Shown: positions 7,911 to 15,483 of the stretch, one piece after another
Numbering within the stretch: position 1 is the stretch's first letter
Layout: each line of letters starts with the position of its first letter
Source: an uncultured Clostridia bacterium
GTDB lineage: Bacteria > Bacillota > Clostridia > TANB77 > CAG-508
DNA length: 26,029 nt
NCBI GenBank assembly: GCA_947599995.1
Contig: CANQFW010000011.1
Coordinates: 1 to 26,029, forward strand
Direction: 5' to 3'
Translations under genes and position numbers: made by a program
The notes under the pieces: generated by a model
Database searches by the model: none
What the model saw: the letters and a program-made list of their open reading frames with translations, nothing else
Told to the model about the DNA's origin: nothing

Positions 7911-8477
7911 TTAAAATGATGTTATTGACAAATGCTCAAGCAGAATTTTCAATCCTATTAAAATTAAAATCGTTCCTCCCATTAATTCAGCTTTATTTTG
8001 AAATTTATCTCCAAATTTATTTCCTATTTTGACTCCAACTAAGCATATAAAAAATGTTATTAAACCAATAATTGTTACTGCATGATATATATTGGTTTCT
8101 AGAAATGCAAATGTTATTCCAACTGCTAAAGCATCTATGCTTGTTGCAATTGCAAGTAATATCATTGTATTAAAATCAACATTATCATTCCTTTTTTCTT
8201 CTTCATCATTTAAAGATTCTTTTATCATATTTTTACCAATTAACGCTAGCAAAATAAATGCTATCCAATGATCCACACTTTCTACAATGCCTGTAAAAGC
8301 ACTTCCTAAGACGTATCCTAAAATAGGCATTAATGCTTGAAATGTTCCAAAATATAATGCTATTATTATTGCATTCTTCCAGTTCATTTTCTTCATTGAA
8401 AGGCCTTTACAAATACATACTGCAAAAGCATCCATAGCAAGTCCTATTCCTATAAGCATAATTTCAAAAATTTTCAT
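7911..8477 (-). CDS. mntP: Putative manganese efflux pump MntP
   Basis: 188 residues, the normal MntP (YebN) length, with six predicted membrane helices in two repeats. Each repeat carries the conserved Asp motif: GIGLAMDAFAV (D16) and ATSIDALAVG (D115). Acidic loop residues DEEEKRND (91-98) link the halves. The family exports Mn2+ across the cytoplasmic membrane. In many bacteria mntP lies under a Mn-sensing yybP-ykoY riboswitch or MntR, but the 193-bp upstream region shows no recognisable riboswitch; only the ribosome site GGAGG is clear. It is a single-gene unit ending in a strong terminator. Confidence 0.93.
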   Translation of the reverse strand: MKIFEIMLIGIGLAMDAFAVCICKGLSMKKMNWKNAIIIALYFGTFQALMPILGYVLGSAFTGIVESVDHWIAFILLALIGKNMIKESLNDEEEKRNDNVDFNTMILLAIATSIDALAVGITFAFLETNIYHAVTIIGLITFFICLVGVKIGNKFGDKFQNKAELMGGTILILIGLKILLEHLSITSF

Positions 8478-8670
8478 TTTACAATCTTTCCCTCCTATAT
8501 AGGTAGTATTCTTTATTGTAATATATATTTTTTGAATTAAAATATATGCCTATCAATTTTTAGTATCTCTAAACTATATATTTATTTTTTGTTTGTATTA
8601 GATATACTCTTAGAACTGCAAATGCATAGAAAAATTTATTTTTACATTATATTTTAAAATAAGTTTTTAA

Positions 8671-9255
8671 CTATATAAGTTCTATAATTTTGTCCATTAT
8701 TATGTTCGTTACTTTTTCTAAATTTTCTTTATTTTTTCTATCTTTTTTGTATTCTGAAATGTCAATAGGTTTTCCATATGTAACAGTCACCTTATGGAAA
8801 GGTTTCAAATTTCCTTTTATTCCAACAGGAATTATTGTAGCATTTGAATTTAATGCAAAATATGCTACTCCATTTTTAGCTTGAATGCCTTTTGCCATAC
8901 CATTTCTTGTTCCTTCTGGAAAAATTCCTACTCCTTCCCCTCTTTTTAATGTTTTTAAAACTTCCTTCATTGCTCCAACATCCTTGGTTTCTCTGTTTAC
9001 ATATATTCCATTAAAAATATAAACTGCAAGTCTTGTTATTATATTTTTCTTTAAATCATGTTTGGCTATAAATCTTACTTTTCTTTTGCAATTTGTAACT
9101 ATAAGTGGTGGGTCTAAATAGCTCCTGTGATTTCCACATAATATAAAAGCACCTTCTTCTGGTATATTTTCTCTTCCTACTATTTTTACCCCATATAATA
9201 TTTTATTTACTAATATTATTGCGTACTTAACAATTATTCTTAAAACTTCTCTCAT
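8671..9255 (-). CDS. plsC: 1-acyl-sn-glycerol-3-phosphate acyltransferase
   Basis: 194 residues, a compact PlsC-family enzyme that adds the second acyl chain to lysophosphatidate in membrane lipid synthesis. Motif I NHRSYLD (42-48) has the catalytic His43 and Asp48, and motif III FPEGTR (112-117) binds the phosphate. Motif II (GIYVNRE, 83-89) and motif IV (IIPVGIKG) are also present. An N-terminal hydrophobic stretch (about 8-20) places it at the membrane surface. It is a single-gene unit with its own sigma-A promoter, divergent from the small gene at 9395. The paralogue question (PlsC or a related acyltransferase) cannot be settled from sequence alone. Confidence 0.9.
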   Translation of the reverse strand: MREVLRIIVKYAIILVNKILYGVKIVGRENIPEEGAFILCGNHRSYLDPPLIVTNCKRKVRFIAKHDLKKNIITRLAVYIFNGIYVNRETKDVGAMKEVLKTLKRGEGVGIFPEGTRNGMAKGIQAKNGVAYFALNSNATIIPVGIKGNLKPFHKVTVTYGKPIDISEYKKDRKNKENLEKVTNIIMDKIIELI

Positions 9256-9283
9256 TGTATTTTTACTCCTTATTTTTTTTACA

Positions 9284-9312
9284 ATTTTAACATATTGTTA
9301 TTTTTTTTTCAA
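9284..9312 (-). promoter_or_regulatory. Sigma-A promoter of plsC
   Basis: Minus-strand TTGAAA (9312-9307) and TAAAAT (9289-9284) are 17 bases apart. GGAG lies between this and the ATG at 9255. It is back to back with the plus-strand promoter at 9332. Confidence 0.65.
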
Positions 9313-9331
9313 GAAAATTTCTTTATTTGTA

Positions 9332-9360
9332 TTGACATTTTATGTAAATTGTTTTATAAT
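9332..9360 (+). promoter_or_regulatory. Consensus sigma-A promoter of the 9395 gene
   Basis: TTGACA (9332-9337) and TATAAT (9355-9360) match the vegetative consensus at all twelve positions, with the ideal 17-base spacer. This is the strongest promoter in the window. Transcription would start near 9367, leaving a leader of about 28 bases. Confidence 0.85.
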
Positions 9361-9394
9361 TATTACTAATATTAAACCTGAAAGGATGAACATT

Positions 9395-9664
9395 ATGAAG
9401 GAATTTACAAACAAAAAGGTTGAAGAATTAACGGATGAGCAGATTAAGGAAATTGAGCAGCGAGTATATAATTCGTTACTTAAGGACTTTGGCAGGCTAT
9501 ATTTCGAAAATGGTCGTATACCTATAGGGACGTACGTTGCACCATTAAAAGACTCGGAACGTCCTGTGATTTTAAAATTTTTACAAAATAAAGGTCTTTG
9601 CTGTTCATTGGCACAAAACGGCCTTTATTATGTTAAATTTCCAACCCCAATTATTTCTTTATAA
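9395..9664 (+). CDS. Small unrecognised protein, likely acquired
   Basis: 89-residue soluble protein, not recognised. Residues 8-35 form a charged helix (VEELTDEQIKEIEQRVYNSL). The C-terminal 40 residues (PVILKFLQNKGLCCSLAQNG, then LYYVKFPTP) look like a small beta or winged-helix fold. I start at ATG 9395 because AAAGGA (9381-9386) ends 8 bases before it; an ATG at 9386 is in frame but overlaps this site. It is the only plus-strand gene between 650 and the end of the window. It uses codons such as CGT, GGC and ACG that are rare in its neighbours, which suggests transfer. It has a perfect sigma-A promoter and a strong terminator, so it is a compact, probably well-expressed single unit. No function is claimed. 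Confidence 0.75.
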   Translation: MKEFTNKKVEELTDEQIKEIEQRVYNSLLKDFGRLYFENGRIPIGTYVAPLKDSERPVILKFLQNKGLCCSLAQNGLYYVKFPTPIISL

Positions 9665-9670
9665 AATCCA

Positions 9671-9698
9671 CTCCCGAATGCTTTGTTGCATTCGGGAG
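9671..9698. terminator. Strong bidirectional terminator
   Basis: CTCCCGAATGC (9671-9681) and GCATTCGGGAG (9688-9698) form an 11-bp G+C-rich stem with a 6-base loop. The plus strand continues CATTCTTTATTT and the minus strand TGGATTTTAT, so it can end both the small gene and murA, which converge here. Confidence 0.88.
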
Positions 9699-9704
9699 CA
9701 TTCT

Positions 9705-10952
9705 TTATTTAAGTTCCATCTTAGCACCTAAACTATTTAATTTTTTATCTAGCTTTTCATATCCCCTTAAAATATATCCAACATTATCTATCTGAGTCTT
9801 TCCTTTAGCTGCAAGTCCTGCCAAAACCAAGCTCGCTCCACCTCGTAAATCTGTTGCTATAACCCTAGAAGCATAAAGCTTTCTTATTCCTTTTATTATG
9901 GCTGTATTTCCTGCTATTCTTATCTTCGCTCCCATTTTTTGTAATTCTCCAGTATATTTAAATCTATTCTCAAAAATATTTTCAGCAATTATTGACGTTC
10001 CTGAAGCTATACACATATTTGCTGCTATTATTGATTGCATATCAGTTGGAAATCCAGGATAGGGCATCGTTCTTATATTTACCGATTTAAGTCTTTTGGG
10101 AGCTTTTAAATTTATGCTATCCGCTTCTAACTGTATTACACACCCGGTTTCAGATAACTTATCTAAAACTGGCGCAATGTCTTTAGCATTAGCCTTTTTT
10201 AGAGTAATATTTCCACCTGTTATTGCTGCACTACAAAGTAATGTCCCTGCTTCTATTCTATCTGGCATTATATTGTAACTAACACTATTTAACTTTTTCA
10301 CACCTTCTATTTTAATTATGTTACTGCCAGCACCTTCTATTTTTGCCCCCATTCTATTTAAAAAGTTTTGAAGGTCAACTATTTCTGGTTCCATAGCTGC
10401 ATTTATTATTTTAGTTGTTCCTTCAGCTAATACAGCTGCTAAAATACAATTCTCTGTTGCACCAACACTTGGGAAATCTAAATTGATTTCTGCTGCTGTT
10501 ATCTCATCAGCTTTACAGATAATTTTCCCATAGTTTTTCTCTGTAGCTATTCCTAGCTTTTCAAATCCTTTTAAATGCAAATCTATAGGTCTTGCACCAA
10601 TATCGCATCCACCTGGATATGAAAAAACTGCCTTTTTATACCTTCCCAGTATTGCCCCTGCTAAAATAACAGAAGACCTCATTTCATGCATTAAATTTTC
10701 TGGTATTTCAAAATTTTTAACATTTGATGTATCAATTACAATCTTATTGGATCTTTTTATTACTTTGCAACCTAAATTTTTAAGAATCTCTATCATCATT
10801 TGCGTATCATGAATTTCTGGAACATTATATAATTTACTAATTCCCTTATTCAGAACTGTTGCCGCCATTATTGGCAAAGATGCATTTTTAGAACCTGATA
10901 CGTATGTTTCTCCTTGTAATTTGTTCCCTCCTTCTATTATGTAACTTGACAT
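9705..10952 (-). CDS. murA: UDP-N-acetylglucosamine 1-carboxyvinyltransferase
   Basis: 415 residues. It transfers enolpyruvate from PEP to UDP-GlcNAc, the first committed step of peptidoglycan synthesis, in the cytosol. The substrate-binding pair K22-N23 is in SGSKNASLPI. The catalytic loop PGGCDIGARPIDLH carries Cys116 (the residue alkylated by fosfomycin in the family), so this copy is predicted sensitive at that position. Length and the inside-out alpha/beta barrel repeats match the family. Many Firmicutes have two copies; which one this is cannot be told here. It is a single-gene unit with GAAAGGATGG upstream and the shared terminator downstream. Confidence 0.95.
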   Translation of the reverse strand: MSSYIIEGGNKLQGETYVSGSKNASLPIMAATVLNKGISKLYNVPEIHDTQMMIEILKNLGCKVIKRSNKIVIDTSNVKNFEIPENLMHEMRSSVILAGAILGRYKKAVFSYPGGCDIGARPIDLHLKGFEKLGIATEKNYGKIICKADEITAAEINLDFPSVGATENCILAAVLAEGTTKIINAAMEPEIVDLQNFLNRMGAKIEGAGSNIIKIEGVKKLNSVSYNIMPDRIEAGTLLCSAAITGGNITLKKANAKDIAPVLDKLSETGCVIQLEADSINLKAPKRLKSVNIRTMPYPGFPTDMQSIIAANMCIASGTSIIAENIFENRFKYTGELQKMGAKIRIAGNTAIIKGIRKLYASRVIATDLRGGASLVLAGLAAKGKTQIDNVGYILRGYEKLDKKLNSLGAKMELK

Positions 10953-11372
10953 TTATACCATCCTTTCTCTCTTTTTATACATATTTTTTATTATGCTATA
11001 TTTTATGTAGATTTTAAATTATTTGTGAATTTATTATTAAAAACATTGACTCATATAATAATTGCATACGTCAAGCACAAACAACATTCCTATTATATAA
11101 AAAGCATATTTTCAACGATGACTTTCCTAAAGTATAAAAAAACTAGGAGACGTAATATAAATTTGTCTCCTAGAAGGTGTTTTTTTCTTGTTAGAAAATT
11201 GTCAATTTGAATTTTAATATTAATTTAAAACAATATAAGTAATAATATATATTAATATTTCTACGCGTTCAATACCTATTATCGATATATTTTACTAATG
11301 TAATAAAATATTAATATATGCTTTTCTTAAGCTATAATCTTCTACATTTAGCTTATAAAAAATATATCACCT
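10953..11372. other. Intergenic region, murA to spoVT
   Basis: A 420-bp gap. The left part holds the murA leader, with a weak promoter candidate. A strong minus-strand terminator lies at 11136-11173. The roughly 200 bases between it and the spoVT stop are very AT-rich and hold nothing I can name; they would be a long 3' untranslated region. The 61-codon plus-strand ORF at 11025 crosses the terminator and has no ribosome site. Confidence 0.6.
11136..11173 (-). terminator. Intrinsic terminator downstream of spoVT
   Basis: CTAGGAGAC (11143-11151) and GTCTCCTAG (11165-11173) give a 9-bp perfect stem with a 13-base loop. On the minus strand it is followed at once by seven Ts (11142-11136). It lies 200 bp after the spoVT stop. 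Confidence 0.88.
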
Positions 11373-11930
11373 TTAATACCTATCGCCAAATGTCCCCAAA
11401 AAAGTTGCAGCAGATTGAACAACTTTTTTCTCTACTTCATTCATTTTTATATTAGATTCCTTAGACAATAATATAACTGTTCCAATGGTATCTCCATTAG
11501 ATATAATAGGATAAATTATTTGTGAATTATATTTTTTATCTTCTTTTTCATTGTTAACGATTGGCATTGCTAGGTCGCTATTTTCCTTACTTGTATAAAC
11601 TTCCTTATCTTCCATTAATTGTTCTAACTCTTGGCTTACGCCATGCTCTAAATACTCTTTTTTAGGTCCTCCTGAAACAGCAATTACTGTATCTTTGTCT
11701 GTTATAAATGCAATATGACCAGTAGTTTTTGAAAGAGTTTCTGCATATCCTGCTGCAAACTCTGTTAATTCTCCTATTGGTGAATATTTTTTTAATATTA
11801 TTCCACCTTCTCTATCTGTAAATATCTCTAGTGGATCTCCTTCTTTTATTCTTAAGGTTTTTCTAATTTCCTTTGGAATAACAACTCTACCAAGGTCATC
11901 TATTCTTCTTACAACTCCTGTTGCCTTCAT
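11373..11930 (-). CDS. spoVT: Stage V sporulation protein T
   Basis: 185 residues, close to B. subtilis SpoVT (178). Residues 1-50 are the AbrB-type swapped-hairpin DNA-binding domain: MKATGVVRRIDDLGRVVIPK, then EIRKTLRIKEGDPLEIF. Residues 58-180 are the GAF-like ligand or dimerisation domain that separates SpoVT from AbrB itself. SpoVT is a forespore regulator that tunes the sigma-G regulon and spore resistance. A strong GGAGG precedes the ATG, and a sigma-G-like promoter lies upstream. Neighbours murA and the 12129 gene are separated by terminators, so it is transcribed alone. Confidence 0.93.
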   Translation of the reverse strand: MKATGVVRRIDDLGRVVIPKEIRKTLRIKEGDPLEIFTDREGGIILKKYSPIGELTEFAAGYAETLSKTTGHIAFITDKDTVIAVSGGPKKEYLEHGVSQELEQLMEDKEVYTSKENSDLAMPIVNNEKEDKKYNSQIIYPIISNGDTIGTVILLSKESNIKMNEVEKKVVQSAATFLGTFGDRY

Positions 11931-11987
11931 AAAATCCTCCTTATTTAATACTAATTTTTTTCAATATTTTTAATTTTTATTTATACT

Positions 11988-12016
11988 TAGTATTACAAAA
12001 AAGGAAAAAAATATGC
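11988..12016 (-). promoter_or_regulatory. Candidate sigma-G promoter of spoVT
   Basis: Minus-strand GCATA (12016-12012), a 17-base spacer, then AATACTA (11994-11988). The forespore sigma-G consensus is roughly GHATR, 17-18 bases, CATHHTA, so six of seven -10 positions fit. SpoVT is sigma-G dependent in B. subtilis, which supports the reading. Confidence 0.45.
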
Positions 12017-12068
12017 AATCGGATTTTAAAAAAACGTTTTTTCGAGCATAAAAGTGCATAATTCGCGC

Positions 12069-12112
12069 AAAAAAATCACTGCTTAAGTGATCACATTACC
12101 CACTTAAACAGT
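12069..12112 (-). terminator. Terminator of the MFP/coiled-coil operon
   Basis: ACTG-C-TTAAGTG (12078-12089) pairs with CACTTAA-A-CAGT (12101-12112), eleven pairs with one internal mismatch. The minus strand continues TGATTTTTTTG. It lies 16 bp after the stop at 12129. Confidence 0.82.
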
Positions 12113-12128
12113 AAATCTTGATAAATTT

Positions 12129-14423
12129 TTATTCCTGTTCTAATTCAAATGCATTAATCTTTCTTACATTTATTGTAGAAAAATCATCGCTTTCATTTGC
12201 AAATTGTATTTTATGTAATTCTTTTTCATTTATATTTTTCAGTTTCAAATTACTTAAATCTACTAATATATTTTTAGATAAATTCATACCTAATGGCAAA
12301 GTCATATTCTTATTATTATAAAATATAATGTTTGAAAAAGCAAGTAAATTCGTTCCAACATCAAGCTTAAACTTATATAGATAAATTTTATTACCATCTT
12401 TACCATCTTTTAAACATTTATCTAGTTCATCTTTAATATCTAATGATAATATTTGAATTCCTTCTAAATCTATCTCTTCTGACAATGCTTTATATGCATA
12501 AATTGGTGTGTCTAAAGATATCTTATTTAATGCTGTTTTTATATCTTTAACGACATTTTCTAAATTTCTTTTTAATTCAATTCCTCTTGTTCCTTTTTTT
12601 ATTTCTAAAATATCATAAAGGTCTCTCTCAGACTCTCTATGAACTTTGTTTCCAATTGTTTTATCTGAATCTATTATACTATTTAATCTTCCAAAAATAT
12701 CAAAGCTTTCTTCTGATTCTTCCTCCATACTTTCTGCTTTTTCTTGCTTAATCTTCTTTAGAGCTGCAGAAATTTGTCGATTTTCAGCTTCATTTTTGTA
12801 TATTTTGTTTATAATATCAAACAAGTATGTATTTGTAACATATATACTATCAAATTCATCATCAGTTAAGACTTTTCTTTGAATTTTATCCATCTTATTT
12901 CCAAACTTTTCAAAATCATCTTCAAAATTAAAGGTCTTCTCTATTTCCTTTACATTTAATTCTTCTTCTTCGCCTTCATCTAATGCTTCAACTGCATCCT
13001 TGTTTGAATATTTCCAAAATTCAAATATGCTTCTTTTATGTTTATTAATTTCTTCTATGTATGCTGTTGCATTTAATAATTTTCTCTTTAAGTTTTTATT
13101 TTTTAATTTCAAAGCATTTATGTCCATTACAATATTTTTCTTTTCATTCTCTTTTGACTCTAATTCTTTATAGCTATCAATTAATTCATCTAGAGTATAA
13201 TTCTTTTCACTTAATGCGTATTTTTCATTTTTTGAACTTTTAAGTTTATTTCCTTCCATTCTATCTTCTAATACTATTTTACTTTCGCGCTTTGATTCTT
13301 TTTTTCCATATTTAAAGAAGTATTTTACTTTTCCAAAAAATGTTTTTTTACATTCTAAATATGTTGATATTTGTTTTTCTTTTGTCATATATTCGGTTTC
13401 TAATCTTGATCCTTCTGATTTAAGATTGTGAATTTTTTGCTTTAATTCAAAAAGTTCCTCTTCGGTTTTTGCCTTTAAACTAATTGATCTTAAATACTGC
13501 TCAACGATAAACTCGGGCAAGTTTTCGTACTCAACTTTCACATTACCAAGATAAAAACCCAGTTCACCATTTTGATCTATGTTTGTATCAAAATTATAGT
13601 AACTTGGTAGTTCACATTGTAAAATAAATAACGCTTTTACTAGCTTATAAAATTTATTTGCTTCTTTTATATTATTCAAAGTGATCTTATATAAAGTTTT
13701 TATTTCACAAAAAATCTCAGTTTCTCCAACTATTTGTATAGAGGGGCTTTCTTTCTTGTTATATACTTCATATATTAAAGGATAATCCTTTGTAAATAAC
13801 CATAAATAATTTTCCAGATCTTTTATCTCCGATTTTCTTAAAATTTTACTAGAATAATCCACGTAACTAACCGGTACATAAATTTTTTCATCTTTATTAT
13901 TTTCTAATTTCTTTTTTATTAAATAGAAAAAAGTTGAGTAATCTGAATCTTCTGTTGGAACCATCATAAAATATTTATCATCATATTCAGAATAATATAT
14001 TTGCCATAAATAGTTTCCTTCAAACTTAACTCTAAATGGTATCTTTTTAGAAAGCTTTTTTTGTTCCTCTTCTATTTTATCTATCTCGTATGTTTCTACC
14101 TGTTTTAGCATTTCTAAAAAACTTGTATAGTATAATATGTTTTCTTCATTTTTATAATCTAAGTATAGCATTAAAGGCTTTGCATTTTCATATTTTTCTT
14201 TAACACTATTTAACCTATTTGAGCTTGAGAGTAAAATTTGTATATTTTTTACATCTACATATCTATATTGTTTATACTGCTTTTCATCATAATTTTTTAT
14301 TACTTTATAATTTAGATTTTGATATTCTATTAAATCTTTAGGTACATTTTGCAAATCTAATCCTATATAATCTAATTTTTCCTTTAAACTAGGTTCTATA
14401 TCCAGTTTCTTTCTTCTAGGCAA
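12129..14423 (-). CDS. Large coiled-coil protein of unknown function
   Basis: 764 residues, not recognised. It has no membrane helix or signal peptide. Residues 1-330 are mixed alpha/beta and rich in aromatic residues (YLWQIYYSEYDDKYFMM, YFLIKKKLENN type segments). Residues about 330-375 and 425-480 form coiled coils, separated by a basic amphipathic patch (FFGKVKYFFKYGKKESK) that could touch the membrane. An acidic linker (EALDEGEEEELN) leads to a third part with helices at 560-590, and the C-terminal 150 residues are a mixed domain. Ribosome-site spacing and the 26-bp gap show that it is co-transcribed with the membrane-fusion-type gene upstream. This suggests a cytosolic partner or regulator of an envelope machine; that is inference. 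There is no ATPase or nuclease motif. Confidence 0.72.
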   Translation of the reverse strand: MPRRKKLDIEPSLKEKLDYIGLDLQNVPKDLIEYQNLNYKVIKNYDEKQYKQYRYVDVKNIQILLSSSNRLNSVKEKYENAKPLMLYLDYKNEENILYYTSFLEMLKQVETYEIDKIEEEQKKLSKKIPFRVKFEGNYLWQIYYSEYDDKYFMMVPTEDSDYSTFFYLIKKKLENNKDEKIYVPVSYVDYSSKILRKSEIKDLENYLWLFTKDYPLIYEVYNKKESPSIQIVGETEIFCEIKTLYKITLNNIKEANKFYKLVKALFILQCELPSYYNFDTNIDQNGELGFYLGNVKVEYENLPEFIVEQYLRSISLKAKTEEELFELKQKIHNLKSEGSRLETEYMTKEKQISTYLECKKTFFGKVKYFFKYGKKESKRESKIVLEDRMEGNKLKSSKNEKYALSEKNYTLDELIDSYKELESKENEKKNIVMDINALKLKNKNLKRKLLNATAYIEEINKHKRSIFEFWKYSNKDAVEALDEGEEEELNVKEIEKTFNFEDDFEKFGNKMDKIQRKVLTDDEFDSIYVTNTYLFDIINKIYKNEAENRQISAALKKIKQEKAESMEEESEESFDIFGRLNSIIDSDKTIGNKVHRESERDLYDILEIKKGTRGIELKRNLENVVKDIKTALNKISLDTPIYAYKALSEEIDLEGIQILSLDIKDELDKCLKDGKDGNKIYLYKFKLDVGTNLLAFSNIIFYNNKNMTLPLGMNLSKNILVDLSNLKLKNINEKELHKIQFANESDDFSTINVRKINAFELEQE

Positions 14424-14449
14424 TTTGTATCAGCTCCATTCATTTATAA

Positions 14450-15295
14450 TTACTCTCCTTCTATTTGTACTTTTTGTCCTTCTGATAGCCCTGAAACAAT
14501 TTCTACATAATAATCGTCTGATATTCCTGTTTCTACTTCAACTTCACTTGTTGTGCCATCATCATTTACAACTATAACGTACTTTTCCTCTTTTGATATG
14601 TTTTCTGTTGTATTTTCTGAATTTTGCTCATTAGTTACATTATTTTGACTTTGAGAATTAGTTTCTATAGTGTTTTTATTATCTCTAACCTTCAGTGCAG
14701 CAAGTGGAATAGCAATTACGTTTTTTGCTTCTTCTATTACAATTGAGCATTCTGCCTCCATATTTTCTTTCACATTTTCATCAAATTCAAATTCTATTAC
14801 TGCTGTTTTTTTATTAGTTGCTTCATTTTGCTCTATTTTAGTAACTTTCCCTTTATATATTTCTTCTTGATTTTTTATTTTAATTTCAGTCTCTTGTCCA
14901 ATTTTTATTTTATTTAATGATTCTTCGTTTAGATTTATAATTATATTATACAATACTTCTTCTTTTGTATTTAACTCTGAATTATTTATTTGAGTATTAT
15001 TTTCTTCATAAGTAATATTTGAACTTTCTTTTTTTTCTACCGTTCCTTTTATTGTAAGGACATTCTTTATTGAAACATTGCTTGCTGTAATTTGTACAAT
15101 ACTTCTGGATACTATTACTTCTGATTTATCATTTACTTTTTTTCTAAGCTCAACACTGTATCCTATAGAAATTATTAAGGCTAATCCCATTATTATAGAT
15201 ACTATTATCCATGTTTTATCTTTCATTTTAGTATTCTGTAAACTTTTTAAGCTTACAGTCTCCTTCCCCAGTTCAATTTTATTTAATTGGTTCAT
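14450..15295 (-). CDS. HlyD/MacA-like membrane fusion protein, orphan
   Basis: 281 residues from the chosen start. A cytosolic N-terminus (1-27) leads to one membrane helix (TWIIVSIIMGLALIISIGYS, 28-47) and an extracellular part. The extracellular part has barrel-sandwich and beta-barrel features of the periplasmic adaptor family: IKIGQETEIKIKNQEEIYKG, then GKVTKIEQNEAT, the proline-containing VIAIPLAALKVRD and the closing ETGISDDYYVEIVSGLSEGQ. The usual long coiled-coil hairpin is missing, and a Ser/Asn/Thr-rich linker (about 205-235) replaces it. The start at 15295 is used because GGAG lies 9 bases before it; the ATG at 15310 has no ribosome site. No MacB-like ABC partner is adjacent. The partner gene is the 764-residue coiled-coil gene. 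Confidence 0.75.
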   Translation of the reverse strand: MNQLNKIELGKETVSLKSLQNTKMKDKTWIIVSIIMGLALIISIGYSVELRKKVNDKSEVIVSRSIVQITASNVSIKNVLTIKGTVEKKESSNITYEENNTQINNSELNTKEEVLYNIIINLNEESLNKIKIGQETEIKIKNQEEIYKGKVTKIEQNEATNKKTAVIEFEFDENVKENMEAECSIVIEEAKNVIAIPLAALKVRDNKNTIETNSQSQNNVTNEQNSENTTENISKEEKYVIVVNDDGTTSEVEVETGISDDYYVEIVSGLSEGQKVQIEGE

Positions 15296-15337
15296 TTCTT
15301 TTTTCTCCATGCTAATTTTTGTTTACTAGTAATTTGT

Positions 15338-15366
15338 ATTATATCGCATTTTTTTTCAAATTACAA
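15338..15366 (-). promoter_or_regulatory. Sigma-A promoter of the MFP/coiled-coil operon
   Basis: Minus-strand TTGTAA (15366-15361), 17 bases, then consensus TATAAT (15343-15338). The mRNA would start near 15331, about 35 bases before the ATG at 15295. This separates the operon from uvrA. Confidence 0.7.
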
Positions 15367-15404
15367 TGGTTTTTGGTAAATTTTAACTTTTGATATTACA
15401 ACTT

Positions 15405-15482
15405 AATTCACCACTTTTATTGATTTTATATTACTTTTAAATGACTGGAAAATAATATAAAATTTAATAAAAGTGGTGAATT
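15405..15482. repeat. Long imperfect hairpin abutting the uvrA stop
   Basis: The outer arms AATTCACCACTTTTATT (15405-15421) and its exact complement (15466-15482) pair over 17 bp. After a small internal loop, TTTTATATTA (15424-15433) and TAATATAAAA (15453-15462) pair over 10 bp, then four more pairs close a short loop. The arm starts 2 bp after the uvrA stop. The T-tract lies on the plus strand, so it is not a clean minus-strand intrinsic terminator. Confidence 0.8.
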
Positions 15483-15483
15483 T

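Noticed and set aside
8478..8670. Manganese riboswitch upstream of mntP
   Set aside because: I looked for the yybP-ykoY type conserved loops and saw none; only a ribosome site is present.
11025..11210. 61-codon plus-strand ORF between murA and spoVT
   Set aside because: No ribosome site, it runs through a strong minus-strand terminator, and its composition is that of random AT-rich DNA.
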